Source: Pantoea allii (lineage in GTDB: Bacteria; Pseudomonadota; Gammaproteobacteria; Enterobacterales; Enterobacteriaceae). From it: 64,000 nucleotides of DNA. Below are positions 1 to 7,677 of the stretch, piece after piece. Position 1 is the stretch's first letter. Each line of letters starts with the position of its first letter. Below the pieces are notes generated by a model. The model was not told where the DNA came from. It did no database searches and saw only the letters and a list, made by a program, of their open reading frames with translations. The stretch is taken from assembly GCF_002307475.1 (NCBI RefSeq), contig NZ_NTMH01000034.1:1-64000 (forward strand), given 5' to 3'. The position numbers and the translations under genes are program-made.

Positions 1-51
1 TGTCCCGTCCTGAATAGCGTTGACACATTTTCCACTGGTTTTGAGGAGAAT

Positions 52-450
52 GTGATGAAACAGTATGTTAAACGCACTCAGCGGGATTACTCTCTGTCTT
101 TTAAGCTGGCAGTCGTGGAGCAGGTTGAAAAAGGCGAGATGACTTACCGCCAGGCTCAGGAACGCTACGGCATCCAGGGATGTTCCACCGTGCTCATGTG
201 GTTACGTAAATACGGTCATCTGGACTGGCAGTCATCCCGGCAGCGCACCACCCGTGGAGGAAACATGACAAAATCTCTCCCCCTCACACCTGAACAGCGA
301 ATCAAAGAGCTTGAGCAGCAACTGGCTGAATCCGAAGTTAAAGCGCAGTTTTTTGAAGCTGTCGTGAAGGTGATGAACACCGAATTCGGTGCCACACTCA
401 CAAAGAAGCAGTTAGCGTCCTTATCGCGAAAGCACAGACACAATCCCTGA
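52..450 (+). CDS. IS3-family transposase OrfA
   Basis: 132-aa OrfA. The N-terminal half is a helix-turn-helix of the IS3/IS911 type (residues about 10-65, with the family-typical WLRKYG after the recognition helix) that binds the terminal repeats. The C-terminal half (about 80-115) has heptad-like leucines and glutamines (LEQQLAESEVKAQFFEAV) expected of the leucine-zipper multimerisation region. The start is GTG at 52 or ATG at 55, behind a GAGGAG ribosome binding site. It ends inside the OrfB frame. The two frames overlap in the -1 register from about 357 to 450, with A_AAG slippery codons at 402-405 and 429-432, so an OrfAB fusion made by programmed -1 frameshifting is expected. Confidence 0.88.
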   Translation: MMKQYVKRTQRDYSLSFKLAVVEQVEKGEMTYRQAQERYGIQGCSTVLMWLRKYGHLDWQSSRQRTTRGGNMTKSLPLTPEQRIKELEQQLAESEVKAQFFEAVVKVMNTEFGATLTKKQLASLSRKHRHNP

Positions 451-524
451 AACTGACTGTCGTCAGGGTCTGCCGGTATTTAAAGATAAGCCGTCAGGCC
501 TGGTATCAGGGATGCCGGCGTGAA

Positions 525-1277
525 ATGCGCAGGGCTGAAAAGGCACACCGCATTACTGAAGAAGTCAGACTTATCAGGTTACAGCAGCCCCGCCTGGGTA
601 CCCGGAAACTGCAGCATATTCTTAACGAGCGGGAAGATGCCGCATTGCATATCGGGCGGGACAGTCTGTTCGCTGTGCTGCGGGAAGCCCGGTTACTGGT
701 TCATCCGGCAAGGGCTTATCATAAAACAACGAACAGCCGTCATCATTTTTACAGACATCCGAATCTGCTGAAAGCGGGGCCGGAGCAGACGGTAATCTCC
801 GGTCCGGAGCAGGTATGGGTTGCCGACATCACCTGGCTTCCGGTAAGAACAGGTATGGCCTACATCAGTCTGGTAACGGACGCTTTCTCACGAAAAATCG
901 TGGGGTATCATGTTCATGAAAGTCTGCATACGGAACACGTTATTAAGGCGCTGCAAATGGCACTGAGGGAGCGGCAGGGAAAGGGCCGCCTGATCCACCA
1001 CTCAGATCGCGGACTTCAGTACTGTTCGGCAATGTATCAGTCAGTGCATAAAAAACACGGTCTTGTCTGTTCAATGACGGACGGCTACGACTGCTATCAG
1101 AATGCGCTGGCAGAAAGGGTTAACGGCATACTGAAAAATGAATTACTGATTACGCGTCCGGCAGACGTGGTGCAGGCAGGCAGGATGGTCAGTGAGTCAG
1201 TCAGGATCTATAACAGCCAGCGTCCTCATCTGTCATTAAAATACAAAACGCCTGATGAGGTACATCAGGCGTTTTAA
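525..1277 (+). CDS. IS3-family transposase OrfB (DDE catalytic part)
   Basis: 250 aa from the first ATG at 525. The same frame is open upstream to 357, so translation normally enters by -1 frameshift from OrfA rather than at this ATG. It carries the rve integrase core: first Asp in WVADITWLP, second Asp in HHSDRGLQY, and Glu in NALAERVNG with a Lys seven residues later (ILKNE), which is the DDE(K) signature of IS3 transposases. The frame is uninterrupted and the length is normal, so the element looks potentially active. The stop lies 12 bp before the right inverted repeat. Confidence 0.9.
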   Translation: MRRAEKAHRITEEVRLIRLQQPRLGTRKLQHILNEREDAALHIGRDSLFAVLREARLLVHPARAYHKTTNSRHHFYRHPNLLKAGPEQTVISGPEQVWVADITWLPVRTGMAYISLVTDAFSRKIVGYHVHESLHTEHVIKALQMALRERQGKGRLIHHSDRGLQYCSAMYQSVHKKHGLVCSMTDGYDCYQNALAERVNGILKNELLITRPADVVQAGRMVSESVRIYNSQRPHLSLKYKTPDEVHQAF

Positions 1278-1457
1278 AAGATAAAAAAAGTGTCAACCTA
1301 TGCCAGGACTAGTCATGCAGAACAAGTAAAATGTTCACTTTCCTGCCGAGCTAACTCATCAAGAATGCCTTGATAATGCTTTGGCTTCAAGGCTTTTCAG
1401 CCACATTCTCGTCCTTTCTCACAATTTGCTGTAGTTGACAAAAAGTGACATTTTTTT

Positions 1458-1473
1458 GTGATCAAAATCACAC
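1458..1473 (+). promoter_or_regulatory. CRP (cAMP receptor protein) site upstream of raiA
   Basis: TGTGATCAAAATCACA is a perfect TGTGA-N6-TCACA palindrome. Its centre (1465.5) is about 41 bp upstream of the start point predicted from the -10-like TATGCT at 1494-1499, which is class II activator geometry. From memory, the hibernation factor genes of E. coli are reported to respond to cAMP-CRP. The sequence shows the site; its function is inferred. Confidence 0.8.
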
Positions 1474-1493
1474 ATCTATAGGCATATCGCGCT

Positions 1494-1499
1494 ATGCTG
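1494..1499 (+). promoter_or_regulatory. Probable raiA -10 element
   Basis: TATGCT lies 43 bp upstream of the raiA ATG. No good -35 is found at 17 bp because that position is occupied by the CRP palindrome, as expected of a CRP-dependent promoter. The ribosome binding site AGAGAGGT follows at about 1522-1529. Confidence 0.55.
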
Positions 1500-1536
1500 G
1501 ATCCATTCAGACGGCAATCACAGAGAGGTAAGCATA

Positions 1537-1869
1537 ATGATCGTGAATATTACCAGTAAGCAAATGGAAATCACTCCAGCCATCCGTGAACACGTCGAAG
1601 ACCGTCTCGCCAAGTTAGAAAAATGGCAAACAGACCTGATTAACCCACATATCGTTCTGTCGAAAGAGTCCAAAGAATTTGTGGCGGACGCCACCATTAA
1701 CACACCCAACGGGACACTGGTCGCCAGTGCCAAGCACGACGATATGTATACCGCTATCAACGACCTGATTAGTAAACTTGAGCGCCAACTCAACAAAGTT
1801 CAGCACAAATCTGAAGCGCGCCGTGCGGCCACCAGCGTCAAAGACTTTACGCCCGCCGCAGAAGAATAA
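1537..1869 (+). CDS. raiA: Ribosome-associated translation inhibitor RaiA (YfiA)
   Basis: 110-aa short-form HPF-family protein, close in length to E. coli RaiA (113 aa). It binds the 30S subunit near the A and P sites and blocks translation under cold shock or stationary phase; unlike HPF it works against 100S dimer formation. The beta-alpha-beta-beta-beta-alpha domain spans residues 1-95, with the basic KSEARRAA stretch before an acidic tail. The ribosome binding site AGAGAGGT supports this start. It is monocistronic, with a CRP site upstream and a strong terminator just after the stop. In E. coli the upstream neighbour is bamD; here an insertion sequence lies upstream. Confidence 0.96.
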   Translation: MIVNITSKQMEITPAIREHVEDRLAKLEKWQTDLINPHIVLSKESKEFVADATINTPNGTLVASAKHDDMYTAINDLISKLERQLNKVQHKSEARRAATSVKDFTPAAEE

Positions 1870-1890
1870 GTTCTGCTCCAGCCTTACCGA

Positions 1891-1912
1891 CGCGCCTACG
1901 GGCGCGTTTTTT
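1891..1912 (+). terminator. raiA intrinsic terminator
   Basis: Six-bp GC stem CGCGCC/GGCGCG with a TACG loop, followed by six T residues. It lies 21 bp after the raiA stop. Confidence 0.9.
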
Positions 1913-1971
1913 GTTGACAGCTTTTCATCTGTGCGGTTACTCTCAGTTCAGCTTATTTTTCGGAACCTGTC

Positions 1972-2019
1972 ATGAAAACACTGTCGTTTTTCTTCGCTTT
2001 CTTTTTTACCTTCCCCTGA
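1972..2019 (+). CDS. pheL: pheA operon leader peptide PheL
   Basis: A 15-codon open frame, [15 protein letters not shown], with seven Phe codons, almost identical in layout to E. coli PheL. Ribosome stalling at the Phe run when charged tRNA-Phe is scarce prevents formation of the downstream terminator. It is too short for ordinary gene calling and is recognised by its composition, its place before the attenuator, and pheA downstream. Confidence 0.93.
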   Translation: MKTLSFFFAFFFTFP

Positions 2020-2091
2020 TTGGGAGGCCATTCGTCGTGTAAAAAGAAAGCGAAGACGAACAACAAAGCCTCCCAATCGGGAGGCTTTTTT
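2018..2091 (+). promoter_or_regulatory. pheA transcription attenuator
   Basis: The terminator stem is GCCTCCC (2068-2074) paired with GGGAGGC (2079-2085), with loop AATC and a T run at 2086-2091. A competing segment ATTGGGAGGC (2019-2028), right after the pheL stop, is exactly complementary to 2068-2077 and forms the antiterminator. This is the classical arrangement for phenylalanine-controlled attenuation. Confidence 0.93.
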
Positions 2092-2116
2092 ATTGGATAG
2101 CTTACAGGTGAGCCTT

Positions 2117-3280
2117 ATGACCCCGGACAATCCGCTTCTGGCACTGCGTGAAAAAATCAGCGCCGTTGACGAAAAACTACTGACGTTACTCGCCGAACGG
2201 CGTTTGCTGGCTGTGGAGGTGGCACAGGCGAAACTGGCAACGCACCGCCCTGTCCGCGACGTTGAACGTGAACGCGCGCTGATTGAGCACCTTATCGTAC
2301 TGGGCAAAAAACACCAGTTGGATGCCCACTACATCACTCGTCTTTTCCAGTTGGTCATTGAAGATTCGGTTCTGACACAGCAGGCGTTGCTGCAAAAAAA
2401 CCTTAACCATCCTCATGCTCACGCGGCCCGCATCGCCTTCTTAGGCCCGAAAGGCTCTTATTCTCATCTGGCGGCGCGTCAGTATGCTGCACGCCATTTC
2501 AGTAATATGGTGGAGTGCGGTTGCCTGAAATTCCACGACATCATTAAACAGGTCGAAAACAACGCGGCAGATTACGCCGTCTTACCGATTGAGAACACCA
2601 GCTCCGGTTCTATCAACGACGTTTACGACCTGCTGCAACAGACCAATTTATCGATTGTGGGTGAGCTGACGCTGCCGATTGAACACTGCATGTTGGTCAG
2701 CAGTCAGAGCGATCTGGAACAGATTGAAACGGTCTACAGTCATCCGCAGCCTTTTCAGCAGACCAGCCACTTCATTAACCGCTTCCCACACTGGAAGATT
2801 GTCTATACCGAAAGCACCGCCGCGGCCATGGAAAAAGTCGCCGCACTGAACTCACCTAAGGTCGCGGCGATTGGTAGCGAAGCCGGTGGCGAGCTGTATC
2901 AGTTACAGGTGCTTGAGCGCAATCTGGCAAACCAACAGCAGAATCACACGCGCTTTATTGTCCTGGCCCGAAAATCCATCGAGGTATCCGATCAGATTTC
3001 GGCGAAAACCACGCTGATTATGGCAACCGGTCAGCAGGCGGGTGCGCTGGTTGACGCGCTGTTGGTATTACGTCAGCACAATCTGATTATGAGCAAGCTG
3101 GAATCCCGTCCGATTAACGGTAACCCATGGGAAGAGATGTTTTATCTGGATGTGCAGGGCAATCTGCAGTCTGAAAAAATGCAGCAGGCACTGGAAGAGC
3201 TGCGTGCGATGACGCGTTCATTGAAAGTGCTTGGTTGTTATCCCAGTGAAAATGTCATTCCTGTCGAACCCGAGAAGTAG
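2117..3280 (+). CDS. pheA: Chorismate mutase / prephenate dehydratase (P-protein)
   Basis: 387-aa bifunctional enzyme (E. coli 386 aa). It converts chorismate to prephenate and then to phenylpyruvate for phenylalanine synthesis. Residues 1-90 are the AroQ-type chorismate mutase ([17 protein letters not shown]). About 100-285 is the prephenate dehydratase domain, with [12 protein letters not shown] and the catalytic-site motif [12 protein letters not shown]. About 295-380 is the ACT domain that binds phenylalanine, with the ESRP motif ([12 protein letters not shown]). The ATG at 2117 follows CAGGTGAG. An upstream in-frame TTG at 2093 overlaps the attenuator region and is unlikely to be used. 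It converges with tyrA across a shared terminator. Confidence 0.96.
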   Translation: MTPDNPLLALREKISAVDEKLLTLLAERRLLAVEVAQAKLATHRPVRDVERERALIEHLIVLGKKHQLDAHYITRLFQLVIEDSVLTQQALLQKNLNHPHAHAARIAFLGPKGSYSHLAARQYAARHFSNMVECGCLKFHDIIKQVENNAADYAVLPIENTSSGSINDVYDLLQQTNLSIVGELTLPIEHCMLVSSQSDLEQIETVYSHPQPFQQTSHFINRFPHWKIVYTESTAAAMEKVAALNSPKVAAIGSEAGGELYQLQVLERNLANQQQNHTRFIVLARKSIEVSDQISAKTTLIMATGQQAGALVDALLVLRQHNLIMSKLESRPINGNPWEEMFYLDVQGNLQSEKMQQALEELRAMTRSLKVLGCYPSENVIPVEPEK

Positions 3281-3284
3281 CCAG

Positions 3285-3313
3285 AAAAAAGGCATCCATC
3301 TGGATGCCTTTTT
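3285..3313. terminator. Bidirectional terminator between pheA and tyrA
   Basis: AGGCATCCA and TGGATGCCT form a stem with loop TC, flanked by A runs on the left and T runs on the right. It can end both the rightward pheA and the leftward aroF-tyrA transcripts. Confidence 0.9.
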
Positions 3314-3316
3314 ACA

Positions 3317-4438
3317 TTACGGACGGCTGTCGTTAGCCGAGCGAAGCAAGCTTCTGCTCTCAACCAAAAAGCGTTTGGCGTGATCGCCAAACCAGTCTTC
3401 GACCCGATTAAAGCTGGCGATAAAGGCGTGTTTATCACCTTGCTCCAGCAGCGCAATGGCTTCACCAAACCGCTGATAATAGCGTTTGATAAGGTTCAGG
3501 TTATTTTCAGACGACATGATGATATCCGCATAAAGCTGCGGATCCTGCGCGAACAAGCGCCCCACCATTGCCAGCTCAAGCCGGTAAATGGGCGAGGATA
3601 ATGCCAGCAGCTGATCAAGATTGACGTTCTCTTCAGCCAGGTGAAGGCCATAAGCAAAAGTGGCAAAATGGCGCAGCGCCTGGATAAACGCCATGTTCTG
3701 ATCGTGCTCTTCCGCCCCAATACGATGCAGGCGAGCTCCCCAGACCTGTATTTGCTCCAGCAGCCACTGATAGGCTTCGGGCTGCCGCCCATCGCACCAG
3801 ACCACAACCTGTTTGGCAAGGCTGCCGCTGTCAGGTCCGAACATGGGATGCAAACCCACTACCGGTCCGCGATGCGCCGCCAGCATCGCCTGTAAAGGCC
3901 GATTCTTGACGGAAGCAAGATCCACAAGGATGCAGTCATCCGGCAGTGGAGGAAGCTGTTCAATGACCTGTTCAGTCAGATGAATGGGCACGCTGATAAT
4001 CACCATACCAGCATCGCTTAACAGCGCATCGGCCCGATCCCAGTCGTCTTTATCCAGCGTTTTCACCTGGTAACCCGACAGCGTCAGCATTTTAGTAAAC
4101 AGCCGCCCCATCTGGCCATTACCGCCGACGATAACCACCGGACGAAGATCGGGACGCAGCGTTTTAAAGCCTTTATCGTTTTCGCTGGTATAGGATTCTC
4201 GCATCACACGGCGCAATATGTCTTCGATCAAATCGGCAGGCACACCCAGTGCTTCCGCCTCTTTGCGACGGGACGCCAGCATGGAAGCCTCCCGTTCCGG
4301 GACATAGATAGGTAAACCATGACGACTTTTTACTTCGCCCACTTCCGCTACCAGTTCCAGACGTTTTGCCAGCAGATCCAGTAACGCTTTATCTACCGTA
4401 TCAATTTGTTCGCGTAATGCGTTTAGTTCAGCCACCAT
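3317..4438 (-). CDS. tyrA: Chorismate mutase / prephenate dehydrogenase (T-protein)
   Basis: 373 aa, the E. coli length. It makes prephenate from chorismate and oxidises it with NAD+ to 4-hydroxyphenylpyruvate, the tyrosine branch. Residues 1-90 are the AroQ mutase domain ([19 protein letters not shown]). The NAD-binding dehydrogenase begins near 100 with [14 protein letters not shown], and the active-site region includes GLHPMFGPD. It is the second gene of the aroF-tyrA operon, starting 6 bp after the aroF stop. The product feeds back on activity in known homologues, and transcription is expected to follow TyrR control of aroF. Confidence 0.96.
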   Translation of the reverse strand: MVAELNALREQIDTVDKALLDLLAKRLELVAEVGEVKSRHGLPIYVPEREASMLASRRKEAEALGVPADLIEDILRRVMRESYTSENDKGFKTLRPDLRPVVIVGGNGQMGRLFTKMLTLSGYQVKTLDKDDWDRADALLSDAGMVIISVPIHLTEQVIEQLPPLPDDCILVDLASVKNRPLQAMLAAHRGPVVGLHPMFGPDSGSLAKQVVVWCDGRQPEAYQWLLEQIQVWGARLHRIGAEEHDQNMAFIQALRHFATFAYGLHLAEENVNLDQLLALSSPIYRLELAMVGRLFAQDPQLYADIIMSSENNLNLIKRYYQRFGEAIALLEQGDKHAFIASFNRVEDWFGDHAKRFLVESRSLLRSANDSRP

Positions 4439-4444
4439 TGCCCA

Positions 4445-5524
4445 CTACACCTCGTGTGAAAGACGCGCCGACAGCACCTCGTGTAGCTCATCATGCATTT
4501 CACGCAGTAATGCCTCCGTGACGCTCCAGTTGACGCAGGCATCGGTAACAGAAACGCCGTACTTCATATCACTGCGCGGCTGCTCCGAAGACTGGTTGCC
4601 TTCGTTAATGTGGCTTTCCAGCATCAGGCCAATAATCGAACGGTTGCCTTTCTTGATCTGGTCAACGGCCGACTGAGCAACACCAGGCTGACGGCGGTAA
4701 TCTTTGTCAGAATTACCGTGGCTGCAATCTATCATTAAGGCTGGACGGAGTCCCGCTTTAAGCATGGCAGTTTCACATTGTGCTACGTCTTCCGGGCTGT
4801 AATTTGGCGCTTTGCCGCCGCGTAAAATCACATGCCCATCGGGATTGCCCTGGGTTTGCAGCAGGCAAACCTGGCCGGACTGATTGATGCCCACAAAGCG
4901 GTGAGGCATGGCTGCAGCGCGCATAGCGTTGATCGCCGTCCCCAAACTTCCGTCCGTGCCGTTTTTAAAGCCCACCGGCATCGACAGACCCGACGCCATT
5001 TCACGGTGGGTTTGCGATTCCGTGGTACGTGCACCGATCGCCGACCAGCTAAACAGATCGCCTAAATATTGCGGGCTGTTTGGGTCCAGCGCTTCAGTAG
5101 CTAAAGGTAAGCCCATATCGACCAGGTTAACCAGTAATTCACGGGCAATATGTAAACCCGCTTCCATATCGAATGAGTTATCCATGTAAGGATCGTTGAT
5201 TAACCCTTTCCAGCCAACGGTGGTGCGGGGTTTCTCAAAGTAGACGCGCATAACAAGATACAGGCGATCTTTTACCTGTTCAGAGAGTCTTTGCAGACGA
5301 CGGGCATAATCCAGAGCAGCTTCCGTATCGTGAATTGAGCAGGGGCCACAGACCACTAACAGGCGCGGATCACGGCCTGCAATGATATCGGCAATCGTCT
5401 GGCGCGAAGCGGCGATTTGCGCCTGCTGCGCGTTGCTCAAGGGGAATTTGTTTTTTAGCTCTTCCGGAGTAATCAACACTTGCTCATTGGCGATATGAAC
5501 ATTGTTTAACGCGTCTTTTTGCAT
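4445..5524 (-). CDS. aroF: 3-deoxy-7-phosphoheptulonate synthase, Tyr-sensitive
   Basis: 359-aa class I DAHP synthase. It condenses phosphoenolpyruvate and erythrose 4-phosphate in the first step of the shikimate pathway. Diagnostic segments include VVCGPCSIHD (metal-binding Cys), MRVYFEKPRTTVGWKGL and SWSAIGARTTESQTHRE. The N-terminus MQKDALNNVHI matches the E. coli AroF isozyme, and linkage to tyrA confirms the Tyr-inhibited form. The ATG at 5524 is chosen because it aligns with E. coli; the frame is open 7 codons further upstream. It forms an operon with tyrA. Confidence 0.95.
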   Translation of the reverse strand: MQKDALNNVHIANEQVLITPEELKNKFPLSNAQQAQIAASRQTIADIIAGRDPRLLVVCGPCSIHDTEAALDYARRLQRLSEQVKDRLYLVMRVYFEKPRTTVGWKGLINDPYMDNSFDMEAGLHIARELLVNLVDMGLPLATEALDPNSPQYLGDLFSWSAIGARTTESQTHREMASGLSMPVGFKNGTDGSLGTAINAMRAAAMPHRFVGINQSGQVCLLQTQGNPDGHVILRGGKAPNYSPEDVAQCETAMLKAGLRPALMIDCSHGNSDKDYRRQPGVAQSAVDQIKKGNRSIIGLMLESHINEGNQSSEQPRSDMKYGVSVTDACVNWSVTEALLREMHDELHEVLSARLSHEV

Positions 5525-5617
5525 CGTCCTGTCCTTTACTCTCATTTATACGGTCAAGGGGTCCTCATGGAAGAGGTGCTTAACTGTATCATAAGTGGTA
5601 CATCTGGCAATCCTTTG

Positions 5618-5635
5618 TGTACACTTTATTTACCA
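5618..5635. promoter_or_regulatory. Candidate TyrR box, proximal to aroF
   Basis: TGTACA-N6-TTACCA resembles the TyrR consensus TGTAAA-N6-TTTACA with several mismatches. It lies about 95 bp upstream of the aroF start, close to promoter-like elements on the minus strand (TTGCCA at 5605-5610 and TACAGT at 5583-5588, 16 bp apart). The match is weak on its own; position and the gene it precedes add support. Confidence 0.5.
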
Positions 5636-5723
5636 CGTTAAAAATGCACCGCTAATAACCTCAATTAAATCATAAATAACAAAAACTTAATTTATATCAC
5701 AAAAAGCCCTAGTTATTTTTTAG

Positions 5724-5741
5724 TGTAAATTAAAATGTACA
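5724..5741. promoter_or_regulatory. Candidate strong TyrR box, distal to aroF
   Basis: TGTAAATTAAAATGTACA fits TGTAAA-N6-TTTACA with one mismatch. It is about 200 bp upstream of aroF and 67 bp upstream of the divergent acetyltransferase gene. E. coli aroF is also controlled by several spaced TyrR boxes, so a two-site repression arrangement is plausible. It could also affect the divergent gene. Confidence 0.6.
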
Positions 5742-5807
5742 CTCAATTTATTCCCCGGTGCAAAATCGCCTGTTAACATACAGGGGGAAACGTACAAGGA
5801 TGAGAGT

Positions 5808-6335
5808 ATGACACCGATGATTTCGACACTTCGCCTGCGCCCTTTCGATTTAAATGATATTGAGGCTTTCACGGAAGCCGTTAACGACTCTCTGGACACA
5901 TTGTTGCCCTGGATGAGTTGGGCACATCAGGATTATCAGCCGCATGAAGCCGAAAGCTGGATTCGCTTTACACACTTACAACGCGCACTTAAAGAAGCGG
6001 AAGAGTTTGCCATCGTGGATGCCGAGAACCGCCTGTTAGGTGGTGCAGGCTTTCGCTTTGCTAAAAAACCGGGAGAGTTTTGCGCTTTGGGGTACTGGGT
6101 TCGACGTGACGCGCAATGTCAGGGCGTTGCCACGCAGGCGGTAAAGTTGTTACTGGATTTTGGCTTCGCGCGTCCGGAGGTGCAAACCATTGAACTGCTG
6201 GCGGTTGAAAACAACTATGCCAGCAGACGCGTCGCGGAAAAAAGTGGAGGCCGCTTTATTGATTACCGCTATGGCGTGATTATCTTAGACAGCGGCCCGG
6301 TTAACGCGGCAATCTATCACTTTCAACGGCCATGA
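5808..6335 (+). CDS. GNAT-family N-acetyltransferase, RimJ/RimL-like
   Basis: 175 aa. The N-terminal LRLRPFDLNDIEAF is the usual opening of RimJ/RimL-like GNAT proteins (PF13302 type). The acetyl-CoA binding loop is seen as YWVRRDAQCQGVATQAV (about residues 100-117), followed by the helix-strand AVENNYASRRVAEKSGG, where the R-x-A-E-K segment is typical of the family. The acceptor substrate cannot be told from sequence: a protein N-terminus, an antibiotic or a small amine are all possible. Translation starts at ATG 5808 behind AAGGATGAG; ATG 5817 is an alternative. It is divergent from aroF and stands where E. coli has yfiL-yfiR-dgcN-yfiB. Confidence 0.85.
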   Translation: MTPMISTLRLRPFDLNDIEAFTEAVNDSLDTLLPWMSWAHQDYQPHEAESWIRFTHLQRALKEAEEFAIVDAENRLLGGAGFRFAKKPGEFCALGYWVRRDAQCQGVATQAVKLLLDFGFARPEVQTIELLAVENNYASRRVAEKSGGRFIDYRYGVIILDSGPVNAAIYHFQRP

Positions 6336-6378
6336 TCCTGGATATCAACGTGCCATCCCTGCTGCCAACTGGCCGCAT

Positions 6379-6933
6379 TTACAGGCTATAAGCCTCAGCG
6401 TAGGCAATAAACCAGCTATTAACGTCCATAGTTTTTCCTACGTTGCGCAGTGTGATGCTGCCGTATTCGATGCGTGCCAGTTCGAATGCGCGCATCTCTC
6501 TGTGGAAATGGCAATAGCCCTTAATAAAAATGCCATCACAGGATTCAACGTCCACACGTCGGTAAGCGACCCTGCCCTCAAAATCAAAATAACTGAAGCC
6601 GATCTCTTTCAGATCTAACCAGGGCATATCAACCTCGACAACCGGAACGTGCTCAGCAACAGCTGTAGCTTTTCTGTTCTTGCGCGCCAGCTCCTTTCTG
6701 TGCTCGCGTCCTGCCCAGACAATAATCACGTTAGCCGCCACAAAGATAAGGGCCGGACCATACAATCCCAGCGCAAGAAAAAGGGGAAACAACACCAATC
6801 CCATGCTTACCCAGACTGCCGTCAGGCAGCGGCAAAGCCACTTATGCTTGTTACCTTCCAGTGCATATCGGGCTGAATAAAATGAGGCTAGCGAAAGCAT
6901 TAAACCGGAAACTAAAAAAACGGCGTCCTTCAA
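6379..6933 (-). CDS. Membrane protein with C-terminal WYL-like domain
   Basis: 184 aa, not recognised as a named gene. Residues about 3-25 and 30-75 are hydrophobic (two to three membrane segments, including VSMGLVLFPLFLALGLY and ALIFVAANVIIVW), followed by a basic cytoplasmic linker REHRKELARKNRK. The C-terminal 70 residues (IGFSYFDFEGRVAYRRVDV, then GIFIKGYCHFHREMRAF and ELARI) match the strand pattern of WYL-like domains: a Y-x-D...R-x-V segment, then G-[YF]-CH, then R-x-F-x-L-x-R-I. WYL domains often bind ligands or nucleic acid in regulators; here no helix-turn-helix is present. Membrane anchoring of this fold suggests a sensory or structural use. Function unknown. Confidence 0.6.
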   Translation of the reverse strand: MKDAVFLVSGLMLSLASFYSARYALEGNKHKWLCRCLTAVWVSMGLVLFPLFLALGLYGPALIFVAANVIIVWAGREHRKELARKNRKATAVAEHVPVVEVDMPWLDLKEIGFSYFDFEGRVAYRRVDVESCDGIFIKGYCHFHREMRAFELARIEYGSITLRNVGKTMDVNSWFIAYAEAYSL

Positions 6934-7216
6934 AACCTGTCCTTATGGCAATGAGAATGAATCAGGTAACGATCATATCAGTTCAGCCTCAGCCCTACGC
7001 TATACGACTGATATGCCAGTTAATGTCGTGTGTCGCAGCAAGACGATGGCGACCTCGCAGCACCGGTAGTTGGCTGGGATCTTGACACACATCCACGGTA
7101 ACGGCGTGACGTTTCCACTCTGCCCCATGTTATTTTCAACAAGACAGAACGTATTATCCTGACCTGTCTCTTTTAGCCTGAAGACGACGGCAAAAAAATC
7201 GTTATAGTCACTGGCA
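6934..7216. other. Intergenic stretch without a gene
   Basis: No convincing coding frame on either strand. It contains an inverted repeat CATATCAGT (6974-6982) and ACTGATATG (7017-7025) with a 34-base spacer, lying 41 bp upstream of the start of the membrane protein gene. That position would suit a regulatory palindrome or leader hairpin, but nothing further supports this. The rplS terminator follows. Confidence 0.5.
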
Positions 7217-7249
7217 TAAAAAAAGGGGCTGGCACATTGCCAACCCCTT
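7217..7249 (-). terminator. Terminator of the rpsP-rimM-trmD-rplS operon
   Basis: Read on the minus strand, AAGGGG-TGGCA pairs with TGCCA-CCCCTT across a short loop (one internal mismatch), followed by a run of seven T residues. It lies 39 bp after the rplS stop. Confidence 0.88.
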
Positions 7250-7287
7250 GTTTGCTATTAACTTTTAGATGTCGCGTTAGCGATACC

Positions 7288-7677
<390 letters not shown>

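Larger units (their letters stand above)
1..1315 (+). mobile_element. IS3-family insertion sequence, ISEhe3-like (IS51-group type)
   Basis: A complete element with two overlapping transposase frames lies between imperfect terminal inverted repeats at 1-26 and 1290-1315. They match at 17 of 26 positions, including an 8-base block GTTGACAC on the inner side, and the element starts with TG and ends with CA as IS3-family members do. The resemblance to ISEhe3 is from memory of that family. The left end coincides with base 1 of the window, so the left target duplication cannot be seen. The 3 bases after the right end are TGC. It sits about 220 bp upstream of raiA. Confidence 0.9.

Noticed and set aside
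1316..1410. Fragment of a disrupted gene next to the IS
   Set aside because: A minus-strand frame of about 27 codons enters the IS end, but it is short, lacks a start, and matches nothing recognised; kept only as a note in the IS finding.
2093..2116. Upstream TTG start for pheA
   Set aside because: It lies directly after the attenuator T tract, leaves no room for a ribosome binding site, and adds residues not found in E. coli PheA.
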